From assembly GCA_040905245.1 (NCBI GenBank), contig JBBDRX010000007.1, forward strand, positions 1-12,436: a stretch of 12,436 nucleotides of DNA, in the 5' to 3' direction. Position numbers and translations under genes: made by a program. The first letter of the stretch is position 1. Each line of letters opens with the position of its first letter. This document shows positions 1 to 6,475 of this stretch, one piece after another. The notes below the pieces were generated by a model that saw only the letters and a list, made by a program, of their open reading frames with translations, did no database searches and had not been told where the DNA came from. This DNA is from JBBDRX01 sp040905245 (GTDB taxonomy: Bacteria; Bacteroidota; Rhodothermia; Balneolales; Balneolaceae).

Positions 1-198
1 GCTTTCTTCTCCCGTCCTCCATAATGCGGTTTCGGAAAGCAGAATAGCATCTACGTCCAGCCTGCCCACGGACAGAATCTGCTCCACGCAGCGCTCTCCT
101 TCAGCCAGGAACAGGCCGGTCTCCTGCCGAGTCTTTTTTCTTCCCAGTTTTCTCCAGGCCGTAAGCTGTCTGGACGATGCAAAAGGTATCTCATTCAT
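1..198 (-). CDS. TrmH/SpoU-family RNA 2'-O-methyltransferase, N-terminal part (runs off left edge)
   Basis: Reading the minus strand from an ATG at 198 gives 66 codons open to the window edge. The visible protein has the typical start of the RNA-methyltransferase substrate-binding domain (SpoU_sub_bind type): RKLGRKKTRQETGLFLAEGE at about residues 16-35, then RCVEQIL, then a hydrophobic strand around DAILLSE. Full-length relatives carry a C-terminal SPOUT (knotted) domain that moves a methyl group from S-adenosylmethionine to a ribose 2'-OH in rRNA or tRNA; that part lies outside the window, so neither substrate nor subfamily (RlmB-like, TrmH-like, other) can be fixed. The start overlaps the WbqC stop by 8 bp (ATGAATGA), which favours translational coupling as the third gene of the minus-strand operon. 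The call rests on the N-terminal motif only. It is easily missed because it is short and truncated. Confidence 0.8.
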   Translation of the reverse strand, partial: MNEIPFASSRQLTAWRKLGRKKTRQETGLFLAEGERCVEQILSVGRLDVDAILLSETALWRTGEES

Positions 199-922
199 CG
201 GACGGCTCCTTTTTCTCCTTGTGTTGATTGCCGACATTCCCCCGGCCTCCCCGCAGCGGATCGATGATCCGAAAGCTCTCCGGGCCGAACTGAAAAAGCA
301 GGTCATAGAGAGAACACCACGGTTCAAACCCCTCAAAGTGCTGATGATAAACCGGATGTTCGAACTCCGGGTCCGTCCGGCACTCCGCCTGTCGCTGATA
401 GTGCCGGGCATCGTGCTCCTGAAACAGGCGATTCGCCCCCACCTGTCGGGCCAGTGCATCCGGATCCCGGTCATACTCTTTCAGTTCACTGGAGAGAATT
501 TCACGCTTTTCCAGTTCTTCATTCAATTCCAGATACCGAAACAATCGTCTCCTCATATGAAGCACAAACGGGAGAAGCCGGGACTCCTCTCTTCCCTGAA
601 GAAAATCGGCTTCGATCTCCGGTTCATAAAAATCAAAATAGAGGCTGTTGCGATAGTTGTACCGGAGTGAGCGCAGAATCGGGGTTACCCAGTCCACCGA
701 CTGATCAATTTTGACCTCCCGAATCGCCTTTTTCCGGTCTTCGGTCCGGACGGGGATCGAGAGGTAATCGGTCCCGTCCGGTGTCCGGATTCGTGAACGG
801 TGTACACGCCCTTTTCTCGACCAGCGTTCCAGATCCTGAAGGATCACACGGTCGGCCTGAAGAATGACCGCCAGGTCGTACAGATTCGGAGCCGGGACAG
901 GTTGCAAAAGAGCCAGTGTCAT
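191..922 (-). CDS. WbqC-family protein
   Basis: A 243-residue soluble protein with no signal peptide or membrane segment. It opens with the family pattern, a beta strand ending in QP (LALLQPVPAPNLYDLAVILQ, residues 3-22), then ADRVILQD, an RSRI motif near 42-45, LSIPVR at 54-59 and W78...LRSLRYNYRNSLYF at 84-96. Near the C-terminus SLYDLLFQFGPES matches the family's usual leucine-rich S-x-x-D-L-L-F block. The family takes its name from a gene in an O-antigen cluster, but its reaction is not established, so no substrate is assigned. The last 20 or so residues are charged and probably disordered (HKEKKEPSDE). The start overlaps the antiporter stop by 4 bp (ATGA) and the end overlaps the methyltransferase start by 8 bp, so it is the middle gene of a coupled operon. 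No polysaccharide genes are adjacent, so a surface-sugar role is not supported by context. Confidence 0.85.
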   Translation of the reverse strand: MTLALLQPVPAPNLYDLAVILQADRVILQDLERWSRKGRVHRSRIRTPDGTDYLSIPVRTEDRKKAIREVKIDQSVDWVTPILRSLRYNYRNSLYFDFYEPEIEADFLQGREESRLLPFVLHMRRRLFRYLELNEELEKREILSSELKEYDRDPDALARQVGANRLFQEHDARHYQRQAECRTDPEFEHPVYHQHFEGFEPWCSLYDLLFQFGPESFRIIDPLRGGRGNVGNQHKEKKEPSDE

Positions 923-2607
923 GAATCCTCCGGATTCTCACCAAAGAATCTCAGAAACAGATAAAGAAGAACCAATCCGGCACCCATACCGGCCAGTGGG
1001 TGAATCCAGTTGAATGCTGCGGGAAGCTCTCCGACCAGCAATGCCACGAATGCAATCAGAAGAGCATAGGGAAGTTGTGTCCGGACATGATCGATCAAAT
1101 CACAGGCAGACGACATAGAACTGAGTACGGTCGTATCGGATATCGGGGAGCAGTGGTCTCCAAAGACGGCCCCACCCATCACAGAGCTGATACTTCCCAG
1201 CAGAATGGCGTACATCTGTCCATCCACCGGCCCCACTCCGGCTCCCATATTGACTGCCAGTGGGATAACAATTGGAAACAGAATCGCCATGGTGCCCCAG
1301 GACGTTCCCGTAGCGAATGCAATCAGAGAGGCGATTAGAAATACCAGTCCCGGCAAAAGAGTCAACGGAAGTGTCTCTTGAAGAAGGGAGGTAAGATAGG
1401 GTCCGGTGCCCGCCAGTTCCGTCACGCTGCCGAGACCCCAGGCCAAAATCAGGATCGCCATGGCAATCAACATGGACTGCATGCCTCCCAGCAGTGCTTC
1501 CAGAGCTTCCCCTGTAGTCAGGATCCGCTGTTGAACCGGAAGAAGCAGAGCCACCAGGCATCCGCTGAAAGAGGCCCAGAGTAGTGCACGAAAGGGATCT
1601 GCACCCCCGATAATCATGGCCAGCGACCGTTCATCCGGCGGCAACCCTTCAATTCCGGTGCGGTAGAGCCCTACAGCCGCCACCAGAATGACGGTCAGGA
1701 TCGGTAACGCCGCATTCGGCCACCGGGCCGGAACGCCGGGTTTCGGCTGTAATGACCGGACACTCGTATCCGCAGCGGGAACCGACCCGGGCCTCAACAC
1801 CCCACCGCCAGAAACTGCACGCCGTTCTGCCTGCAGCATCGGGCCAAAATCACGGTTCGTCAGAATCACCATCAATACAAACAGCAGAGCCAGGATCGGA
1901 TAGAACAGATAGGGAACAGAGTGGAGAAAAATCATGAATGCACTGTCGGCTCCGGCCTGCAGCTGTGCCGCATGTTCAGGAGAGGATGCCGAGGCCGCCA
2001 TCGTCTCAAAAGCGTTCCGAATCTGAGTGATCTCAAAGCCGATCCAGGTAGTGATCACAGCGCTGACGGCAAGTGGCGCGGCGGTGGAGTCGATAATATA
2101 GGCGAGTTTTTCCCGGGAAATTAAAAGCCGATCGCTCATGGGCCGAAGCGCATTGCCTCGTATCAGCGTATTGGCGTAGTCGTCAAAAAAAACGGCAAAA
2201 GACGAGAGCCAGATCATAAGTTGTCCACGAAACCGATCCTGTGCAAACCGGCTCAATCGCTCTACCACTCCAAGGGTTCCGCCGGATCGGGACATGATAC
2301 CAACCATTCCACCCAGTAGAAGACTGAAGAGTATAATAGCCGCATGATCCCGGTTGGCCATAGCGTCCAGCAATAAACTCAAGGAGTGGGCAGTACCCGC
2401 GAACGGATCAAATCCGGCAAGGATCCAGGCCCCGATCCATACACCGGAAAATAGAGACAGAATGACTTCCCTGGTCAACAACGCAAGGCCAATAGCGACC
2501 AGAGGCGGGAGCAGGCTCCACCAGGTACCGAACCGAACAGAGGGCACGGCCATCTCCCCGCCGGATGCATACAGAGAGGCCCCTCCGGCAAACAGAAAGA
2601 TTGGCAA
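919..2607 (-). CDS. NhaC-family Na+/H+ antiporter
   Basis: A 562-residue polytopic inner-membrane protein (counted from a TTG at 2607) with about 11-13 hydrophobic segments. Family signatures are clear: WWSLLPPLVAIGLALLTREV at 29-48, FFDDYANTLIRG at 140-151, RPMSDR and ISREKLAYIIDSTAAPLA at 163-180, FATGTSWGTMAILFP in the C-terminal half, and GGAVFGDHCSPISDTTVLSS followed by a conserved histidine-rich loop (DHVRTQLPYAL). Members exchange cytoplasmic Na+ for external H+, supporting pH and sodium homeostasis; ion specificity here is inferred. The start is uncertain. TTG 2607 has no clear ribosome site, ATG 2553 (residue 19) would begin directly before the conserved region, and the frame stays open upstream to a stop near 2679 while encoding a plausible signal peptide. 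It heads the operon with the WbqC-family gene (4-bp overlap). Confidence 0.93.
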   Translation of the reverse strand: MPIFLFAGGASLYASGGEMAVPSVRFGTWWSLLPPLVAIGLALLTREVILSLFSGVWIGAWILAGFDPFAGTAHSLSLLLDAMANRDHAAIILFSLLLGGMVGIMSRSGGTLGVVERLSRFAQDRFRGQLMIWLSSFAVFFDDYANTLIRGNALRPMSDRLLISREKLAYIIDSTAAPLAVSAVITTWIGFEITQIRNAFETMAASASSPEHAAQLQAGADSAFMIFLHSVPYLFYPILALLFVLMVILTNRDFGPMLQAERRAVSGGGVLRPGSVPAADTSVRSLQPKPGVPARWPNAALPILTVILVAAVGLYRTGIEGLPPDERSLAMIIGGADPFRALLWASFSGCLVALLLPVQQRILTTGEALEALLGGMQSMLIAMAILILAWGLGSVTELAGTGPYLTSLLQETLPLTLLPGLVFLIASLIAFATGTSWGTMAILFPIVIPLAVNMGAGVGPVDGQMYAILLGSISSVMGGAVFGDHCSPISDTTVLSSMSSACDLIDHVRTQLPYALLIAFVALLVGELPAAFNWIHPLAGMGAGLVLLYLFLRFFGENPEDS

Positions 2608-2680
2608 AAGCGCCAGTAATAGCCGGATGATATATCGTCTGATCGGGAAAATTGTTCTGTGTGGGTCTCGGTTTTTTCAG

Positions 2681-2708
2681 AAAATACGATCATTTACCGG
2701 TAAAACAA
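2681..2708 (-). promoter_or_regulatory. possible promoter of the antiporter operon
   Basis: On the minus strand TTGTTT (2708-2703) is followed after 16 bp by TATTTT (2686-2681), a weak sigma70-like -35/-10 pair about 75-130 bp upstream of the candidate starts. Matches to consensus are only moderate, so this is inference. The spacer contains the palindrome described separately. Confidence 0.25.
2693..2704. promoter_or_regulatory. 12-bp perfect palindrome, candidate operator
   Basis: TTTACCGGTAAA is a perfect dyad in the divergent intergenic region between the antiporter operon and pcm. It lies inside the spacer of the candidate minus-strand promoter, where a bound repressor would block RNA polymerase. 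No regulator gene is adjacent and no second copy was noticed in the window, so the operator role is inference. Confidence 0.3.
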
Positions 2709-2755
2709 TGCACGGGAAAGCCGGGTGTCTCATACCTTTTCAGTCATCTTTTTCC

Positions 2756-2793
2756 TATACTGAGTTGATGCGGTAATACGATTTCAAAAGGGG
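2756..2793 (+). promoter_or_regulatory. pcm -10-like box and ribosome binding site
   Basis: TATACT at 2756-2761 resembles a -10 element, but no convincing -35 lies at the right distance. AAAAGGGG at 2786-2793 is a strong Shine-Dalgarno sequence 4 nt before the ATG at 2798 and fixes the pcm start. The ribosome site is well supported; the promoter box is tentative. Confidence 0.4.
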
Positions 2794-2797
2794 TGCA

Positions 2798-3469
2798 ATG
2801 TTGGTCGACAGCAACCGAATCAATCGAAAACACAGCTATCGGCGGCGGCAACTGGCCGATCAGCTTCGAGAGAAGAACATTCAGGACACATCTGTACTGA
2901 ATGCAATCGAATCCATACCCCGCCATGTTTTTGTGGATACCGCTCTGGAACATCGCGCCTATGAAGATTCGGCTCTCCCGATCGGCAAGGGCCAGACGAT
3001 CTCCCAGCCCTATACCGTAGCGGCACAGACAGAACTGCTCCAGATCACCCCCGGAAACCGTGTGCTCGAAATTGGTACCGGCTCCGGCTATCAGGCCGCC
3101 GTTCTGGCCGAAATGGGTGCAAACGTCTATAGTGTAGAGCGACACGAGGAGCTCTATCTGAAAGCCAGAAAAACCCTTCAGGATCTTGGATATCGCATTC
3201 AGATCAAGCTGGGAGACGGCTCCCTCGGCTGGTCGGCCTATGCGCCCTACGATGCCATTGTTGTTACTGCCGGGGCACCGGTTATTCCTGAAGAGCTCAT
3301 TCGTCAGTTAACCATTGGCGGACGTCTGGTTGTTCCGGTCGGCGATCAAAAGAAACAGGAGATGATACGCATTACACGCGTCTCTGACGAAAATTACAAA
3401 GAGGAGTCTTTTAACCACTTTAAATTTGTTCCCCTGATTGGAGAGAAAGGATGGAACTCTCCGGGATAA
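2798..3469 (+). CDS. pcm: protein-L-isoaspartate O-methyltransferase
   Basis: A complete 223-residue cytosolic enzyme that methylates the alpha-carboxyl of isoaspartyl residues in age-damaged proteins, using S-adenosylmethionine, and so starts their repair. Visible motifs are RHVFVD (42-47), the active-site loop ALPIGKGQTISQPYTVA (59-75), SAM motif I VLEIGTGSGYQAAVLA (89-104), the acidic ribose-binding YSVER (111-115), YDAIVVTAGAP (151-161), GGRLVVPVG (174-182), and the C-terminal FVPLIGEKGW (210-219). Length is normal for bacterial PCMT. The ATG at 2798 is preceded by a strong ribosome site. It is the first gene of a plus-strand operon: its stop lies inside or touches the start of the next gene. 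The more usual bacterial partners of pcm (surE, nlpD, rpoS) are absent here. Recognition is unambiguous. Confidence 0.96.
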   Translation: MLVDSNRINRKHSYRRRQLADQLREKNIQDTSVLNAIESIPRHVFVDTALEHRAYEDSALPIGKGQTISQPYTVAAQTELLQITPGNRVLEIGTGSGYQAAVLAEMGANVYSVERHEELYLKARKTLQDLGYRIQIKLGDGSLGWSAYAPYDAIVVTAGAPVIPEELIRQLTIGGRLVVPVGDQKKQEMIRITRVSDENYKEESFNHFKFVPLIGEKGWNSPG

Positions 3470-4050
3470 TGAGACGCGCTGCGCTGCTTCTGCCCTGCCT
3501 GCTCATCTCTGTTCTGTGCTACTCTCCAACTCTGCATGCACAATCCTCCGCTCCGTCCGCAACCATCGGTTTTGATCTGCCACTGCACTCCGGAAGCGAT
3601 TCACAACTCTCCTCGTACTGGGATCTGCCATCCGGTGCTTCCATCTATGGGTCTTTTCCGTTCTACATTGGTGAAATGGAACTCCGCGCCACCTGGGCTC
3701 CCATGAGAGCACGCGAAATCAGCCAGCCGGATCTCAACAATTTGTTAACCACCATAGGTTGGGGTGTTCCTGTACAGATTACCCGGAGATTTCGCATGGG
3801 AGTATCGATTCATATCGGAAACAGTTTCATGTACCGGCCGGAGCACGGGTTTCTTGAAAATCCGGAAAGCGAATTTACCGCTGGTTTTGTCAGCTATCTG
3901 CAAATCTCCCTGACAAAGCGGATCGCCCTTCGAGCCTCCGCGCGAGCGACCCGTATCTACACCTATCACCGAATGGATCTTGTTCATGGAAAACTAGGTC
4001 TCAGCTATGCATTCCGCACCCCCACCTGGCTTCACCGTTTTGTCCAATGA
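3451..4050 (+). CDS. small exported protein, probable outer-membrane or periplasmic beta protein, unknown function
   Basis: I do not recognise a named family. The 199-residue product begins with a clear Sec signal peptide (MRRAALLLPCLLISVLCY, cleavage probably after the A of LHAQ near residues 29-31). The mature part is rich in alternating hydrophobic/polar beta strands: ASIYGSFPFYIG, MELRATWAPM, RFRMGVSIHIGNSF, FTAGFVSYLQISL, IALRASARATRIYTYH, GKLGLSYAF. This suits a small beta-barrel or an outer-membrane-associated protein. The cysteine in the signal peptide is not in a lipobox. Two starts are possible. ATG 3451 has a good GGAG 7 nt upstream but overlaps pcm by 19 bp; ATG 3469 overlaps the pcm stop as TAATG and gives a more standard positively charged signal-peptide start. 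The stop overlaps the next gene by 4 bp (ATGA), so the protein is probably made together with the TonB-type receptor and may work with it. Confidence 0.75.
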   Translation: MELSGIMRRAALLLPCLLISVLCYSPTLHAQSSAPSATIGFDLPLHSGSDSQLSSYWDLPSGASIYGSFPFYIGEMELRATWAPMRAREISQPDLNNLLTTIGWGVPVQITRRFRMGVSIHIGNSFMYRPEHGFLENPESEFTAGFVSYLQISLTKRIALRASARATRIYTYHRMDLVHGKLGLSYAFRTPTWLHRFVQ

Positions 4051-6233
4051 GCAAGCAACGATTAATATACCGAATAGTTTTTTTTAGATTCAGAAGTGTG
4101 CTCGTCAACAAAAGGGTGCTTGTACCAGTACTCGCCCTAACCATCGGGCTATTGAATCCGCTCTATGGACATAATTCCGGAAAAGAATTTCCAGAAGTCC
4201 CACATCTATCGACATTGGCCGATTTTGTTTCTGCCGAAACCGGTTTATCTTTTAAATACCTAACAGTTTATTTCTCGAGCGACACGACCAACACCTCCTC
4301 ATACAAAGCATTTCAAACCATTCTCACCCGGGAAGAGATTCAGGCAGCAAGTGTTTCACGGTTGCATGAACTGTTTCTCCTGATGGATCACTGGAATGGA
4401 TACACCATCAATGGCCAGGACTGGAATACTGAGGCTAACGGCTCCTTTATACTTAATAATACCAATTGGTCTGTTACGATTGACGGGCACCCGATTCAAC
4501 AGACGCTTCCCGGCTGGGTCTCGTTCAATCACCTCCCGGTTTCGCTGAATCAAATTGAGAAGGTGATTATCACAGAAGCACCCGGAATCTACCGGGGGAC
4601 CTTTACTCGTGGAGGAGCCATTCACATCCTCACCCGAAAGAACCCGAACGGCGACTCACAGGACCTGGGATGGGATGCGCGTGTTCGAATGATGACCGCC
4701 AACGAAATCAACGATCCGGGTCCATATGCCTACACCCCTCTCAACTCACCCAATGAAGAGAGACTCGGCCCCGACATCGATCTGTCCACAAGCTATACAA
4801 CGGACCGTGGATACCTGCAAGCCAGCGGATCTGTCATGCGACACCGTACTACAGATACTCCCATTGAACAGCGGGTCAAACAGATGCTCTTTCTCGGAGA
4901 CAGACAGTTTGCGTCCCCAACCAGTAAAAAACATGCATTTCATCTGGCCGGGGGCCATCAAATCGGTTCCGGCGACTTGTCGATCAGGACGGGTGGAACC
5001 CATCACTCTGAGATCGCCTTTCTGAGGCCCTATGGGCGAGATTTACCGATACAGTTCCGCCATACGTATGCAGGCATCCAATGGGCTCAACCGCTCACCG
5101 AAACCCTTAGATTCCAGGGGTCAGGAACCTGGAACCGGGTAGATCCGGGGCAGAGAGCCAATCGGGAAGGAGCCGGATTCAACTTTTCTCGTAACAACCG
5201 GATACTCCGGGGTGCACTCCTCTTCTCAGGTAAAGATCGACAGGTCGAAACGGGAGGACAGGTCGAATGGATAAACACCGAGACATGGAACCGGTCATGG
5301 CAATTTAGCCAGCGGCAAACATCCGTTTATGGTCGCTGGATCGAGTCGGCAGGCCCTCTCACAGTCACCGCAGAGGCTCATCTTGCCGTGGCGGAAGGAG
5401 AAACCGCCCCCTCCTTCACCTTGCGAACCGACTGGCACCCAACCTCCCAGCATCAGGTGACTGCCTGGTTCTCACACAGCCTGGCTCCGGACTGGATTTC
5501 GCCGGACTACTGGTTCTGGAGAGATAACGGGTATCCGGGTATATCCGGCCTCGACTCCCCCGTCGCCGCCTTCCCGGAACGAAAACCGGCCACGCTTTCG
5601 TCAGCCGGGACAGAATGGAACCTGACCCCCTCCGGCAGCTTCCAACTCACTACCCGTGGATCAATCTGGCGGCAAAGCAATCTCTTTCTGGCCCGACGAC
5701 AGTTTCAGATTGTCCGTCCGGAACAGTGGTTCTCGCACAGTGGCACAACCTTCCACACCGATCAGGAGTCCACTCGAGGCCAGATCTCTCTCCGTCTTCG
5801 GTTTACATCTCTTCCGGGCCTCACCCACACTCTATTCGGGTCACTCTCACGAGTCTTCAGCGCTACGGATGAACGGAGGCGCGCCTTACAGGAGACGGAA
5901 GCCCGGACGGCTACTCTTCGTACAAACTGGGAGCCGGTCGCGGGATTCCGAATATGGAGCCATCTGCGATTTCAAGCGGAACGCACCTGGCATGAGTTCG
6001 ACTCGGTGAATGGAGAACTCTATCAGGATCAACAGCAATTGACGACAAATCACTATCACAACCAAACCGGGCCGCTTACACAGCTGGACGCAGGAGGCAG
6101 TAAACGCTTCTGGAACGATCGACTCACCCTGGATCTGATTCTACGAAACATCCTGAACCAACCCTATCAGCTCCATCCTGTCGGGGTAAATCATGAGCTG
6201 ACATTTTTCATTCAGATGGAAGTACAACTGTAG
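4047..6233 (+). CDS. TonB-dependent receptor-like outer-membrane protein
   Basis: A 728-residue outer-membrane protein. A long basic N-terminus (1-24) leads into a hydrophobic export segment (VLVPVLALTIGLLNPLYG, 24-41). Residues 53-80 (HLSTLADFVSAETGLSF...) faintly resemble a short STN-type segment. The plug domain follows: TREEIQAASVSRLHELF (94-110), TIDGHPI (144-150), a span resembling the lpv..IEkVeV.e.P block at 163-180, then FTRGGAIHILTRK (186-198), the usual end of a plug. Residues 200-728 are a barrel of repeated amphipathic strands ending in LDLILRNILNQPYQLHP and FFIQMEVQL, typical of TonB-receptor C-termini although the last residue is Leu, not Phe. No TonB box or carboxypeptidase-like domain is evident, and the substrate is unknown. 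The gene overlaps its upstream neighbour by ATGA. A T8 run lies at 4078-4085, and GTG 4098 is an alternative start that would give a shorter signal peptide. The first 430 bp look AT-richer than the rest. Confidence 0.85.
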   Translation: MSKQRLIYRIVFFRFRSVLVNKRVLVPVLALTIGLLNPLYGHNSGKEFPEVPHLSTLADFVSAETGLSFKYLTVYFSSDTTNTSSYKAFQTILTREEIQAASVSRLHELFLLMDHWNGYTINGQDWNTEANGSFILNNTNWSVTIDGHPIQQTLPGWVSFNHLPVSLNQIEKVIITEAPGIYRGTFTRGGAIHILTRKNPNGDSQDLGWDARVRMMTANEINDPGPYAYTPLNSPNEERLGPDIDLSTSYTTDRGYLQASGSVMRHRTTDTPIEQRVKQMLFLGDRQFASPTSKKHAFHLAGGHQIGSGDLSIRTGGTHHSEIAFLRPYGRDLPIQFRHTYAGIQWAQPLTETLRFQGSGTWNRVDPGQRANREGAGFNFSRNNRILRGALLFSGKDRQVETGGQVEWINTETWNRSWQFSQRQTSVYGRWIESAGPLTVTAEAHLAVAEGETAPSFTLRTDWHPTSQHQVTAWFSHSLAPDWISPDYWFWRDNGYPGISGLDSPVAAFPERKPATLSSAGTEWNLTPSGSFQLTTRGSIWRQSNLFLARRQFQIVRPEQWFSHSGTTFHTDQESTRGQISLRLRFTSLPGLTHTLFGSLSRVFSATDERRRALQETEARTATLRTNWEPVAGFRIWSHLRFQAERTWHEFDSVNGELYQDQQQLTTNHYHNQTGPLTQLDAGGSKRFWNDRLTLDLILRNILNQPYQLHPVGVNHELTFFIQMEVQL

Positions 6234-6475
6234 AAAGCCACAAATTCCTACCGTTACACCTCTCAATACCCATCTTCAGAGAGAGCTACGGGTATTGAAT
6301 GCCGGCAGACTGCACCTTGCGAAGCCGTTTGAAAAGTGGTATATCCCTTTTGCATCTTTCCCGTATCGATCCTGACCGGCCTGAATTGAATTTGCCGAGA
6401 GACCGAACGATCCTCAGGCAGACAGGAACCGACGGAAAGCCATTTTCCTGAAACCAAAAGAAAAAGGTGTTCAAC
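6234..6475 (+). other. intergenic leader of cstA with inverted repeats
   Basis: About 240 bp between the receptor and the transporter show no convincing protein gene. A 9-bp perfect inverted repeat lies at 6263-6298. A second one, CAGGAA (6423-6428) with TTCCTG (6445-6450), lies just upstream of the ribosome site AAAAAGG (6461-6467). The stretch CTCAGGCAGACAGGAACC (6413-6430) is loosely like the 3' end of a glycine aptamer. No classical terminator with a T run and no clear promoter was found. It may be a structured 5' leader of cstA; this is inference. Confidence 0.35.
6263..6298 (+). repeat. 9-bp inverted repeat with 18-nt loop
   Basis: TCAATACCC (6263-6271) and GGGTATTGA (6290-6298) are exact reverse complements. 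The hairpin lies 30 bp after the receptor stop codon and is not followed by a T run, so it is not a classical intrinsic terminator. It could be a Rho-independent-like stabilising hairpin, part of a leader, or a protein-binding dyad. Confidence 0.5.

Noticed and set aside
2475..2693. Minus-strand frame starting at ATG 2693 that overlaps the antiporter start
   Set aside because: Its residues after about 25 show no family pattern and it runs out of frame through the NhaC gene; kept only as a hint that a frameshift might lie upstream of the antiporter.
6272..6320. T-box-like string (AGAGAG followed by a GGGT and GCCGGC element)
   Set aside because: No specifier loop or the conserved GGTGGAACCGCG-type antiterminator sequence follows, and the downstream gene is not an amino-acid or tRNA-synthetase gene.
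6263..6457. 64-residue minus-strand open frame in the cstA leader
   Set aside because: No recognisable motif, no ribosome site noted and a composition like random frame; the leader is better read as non-coding.
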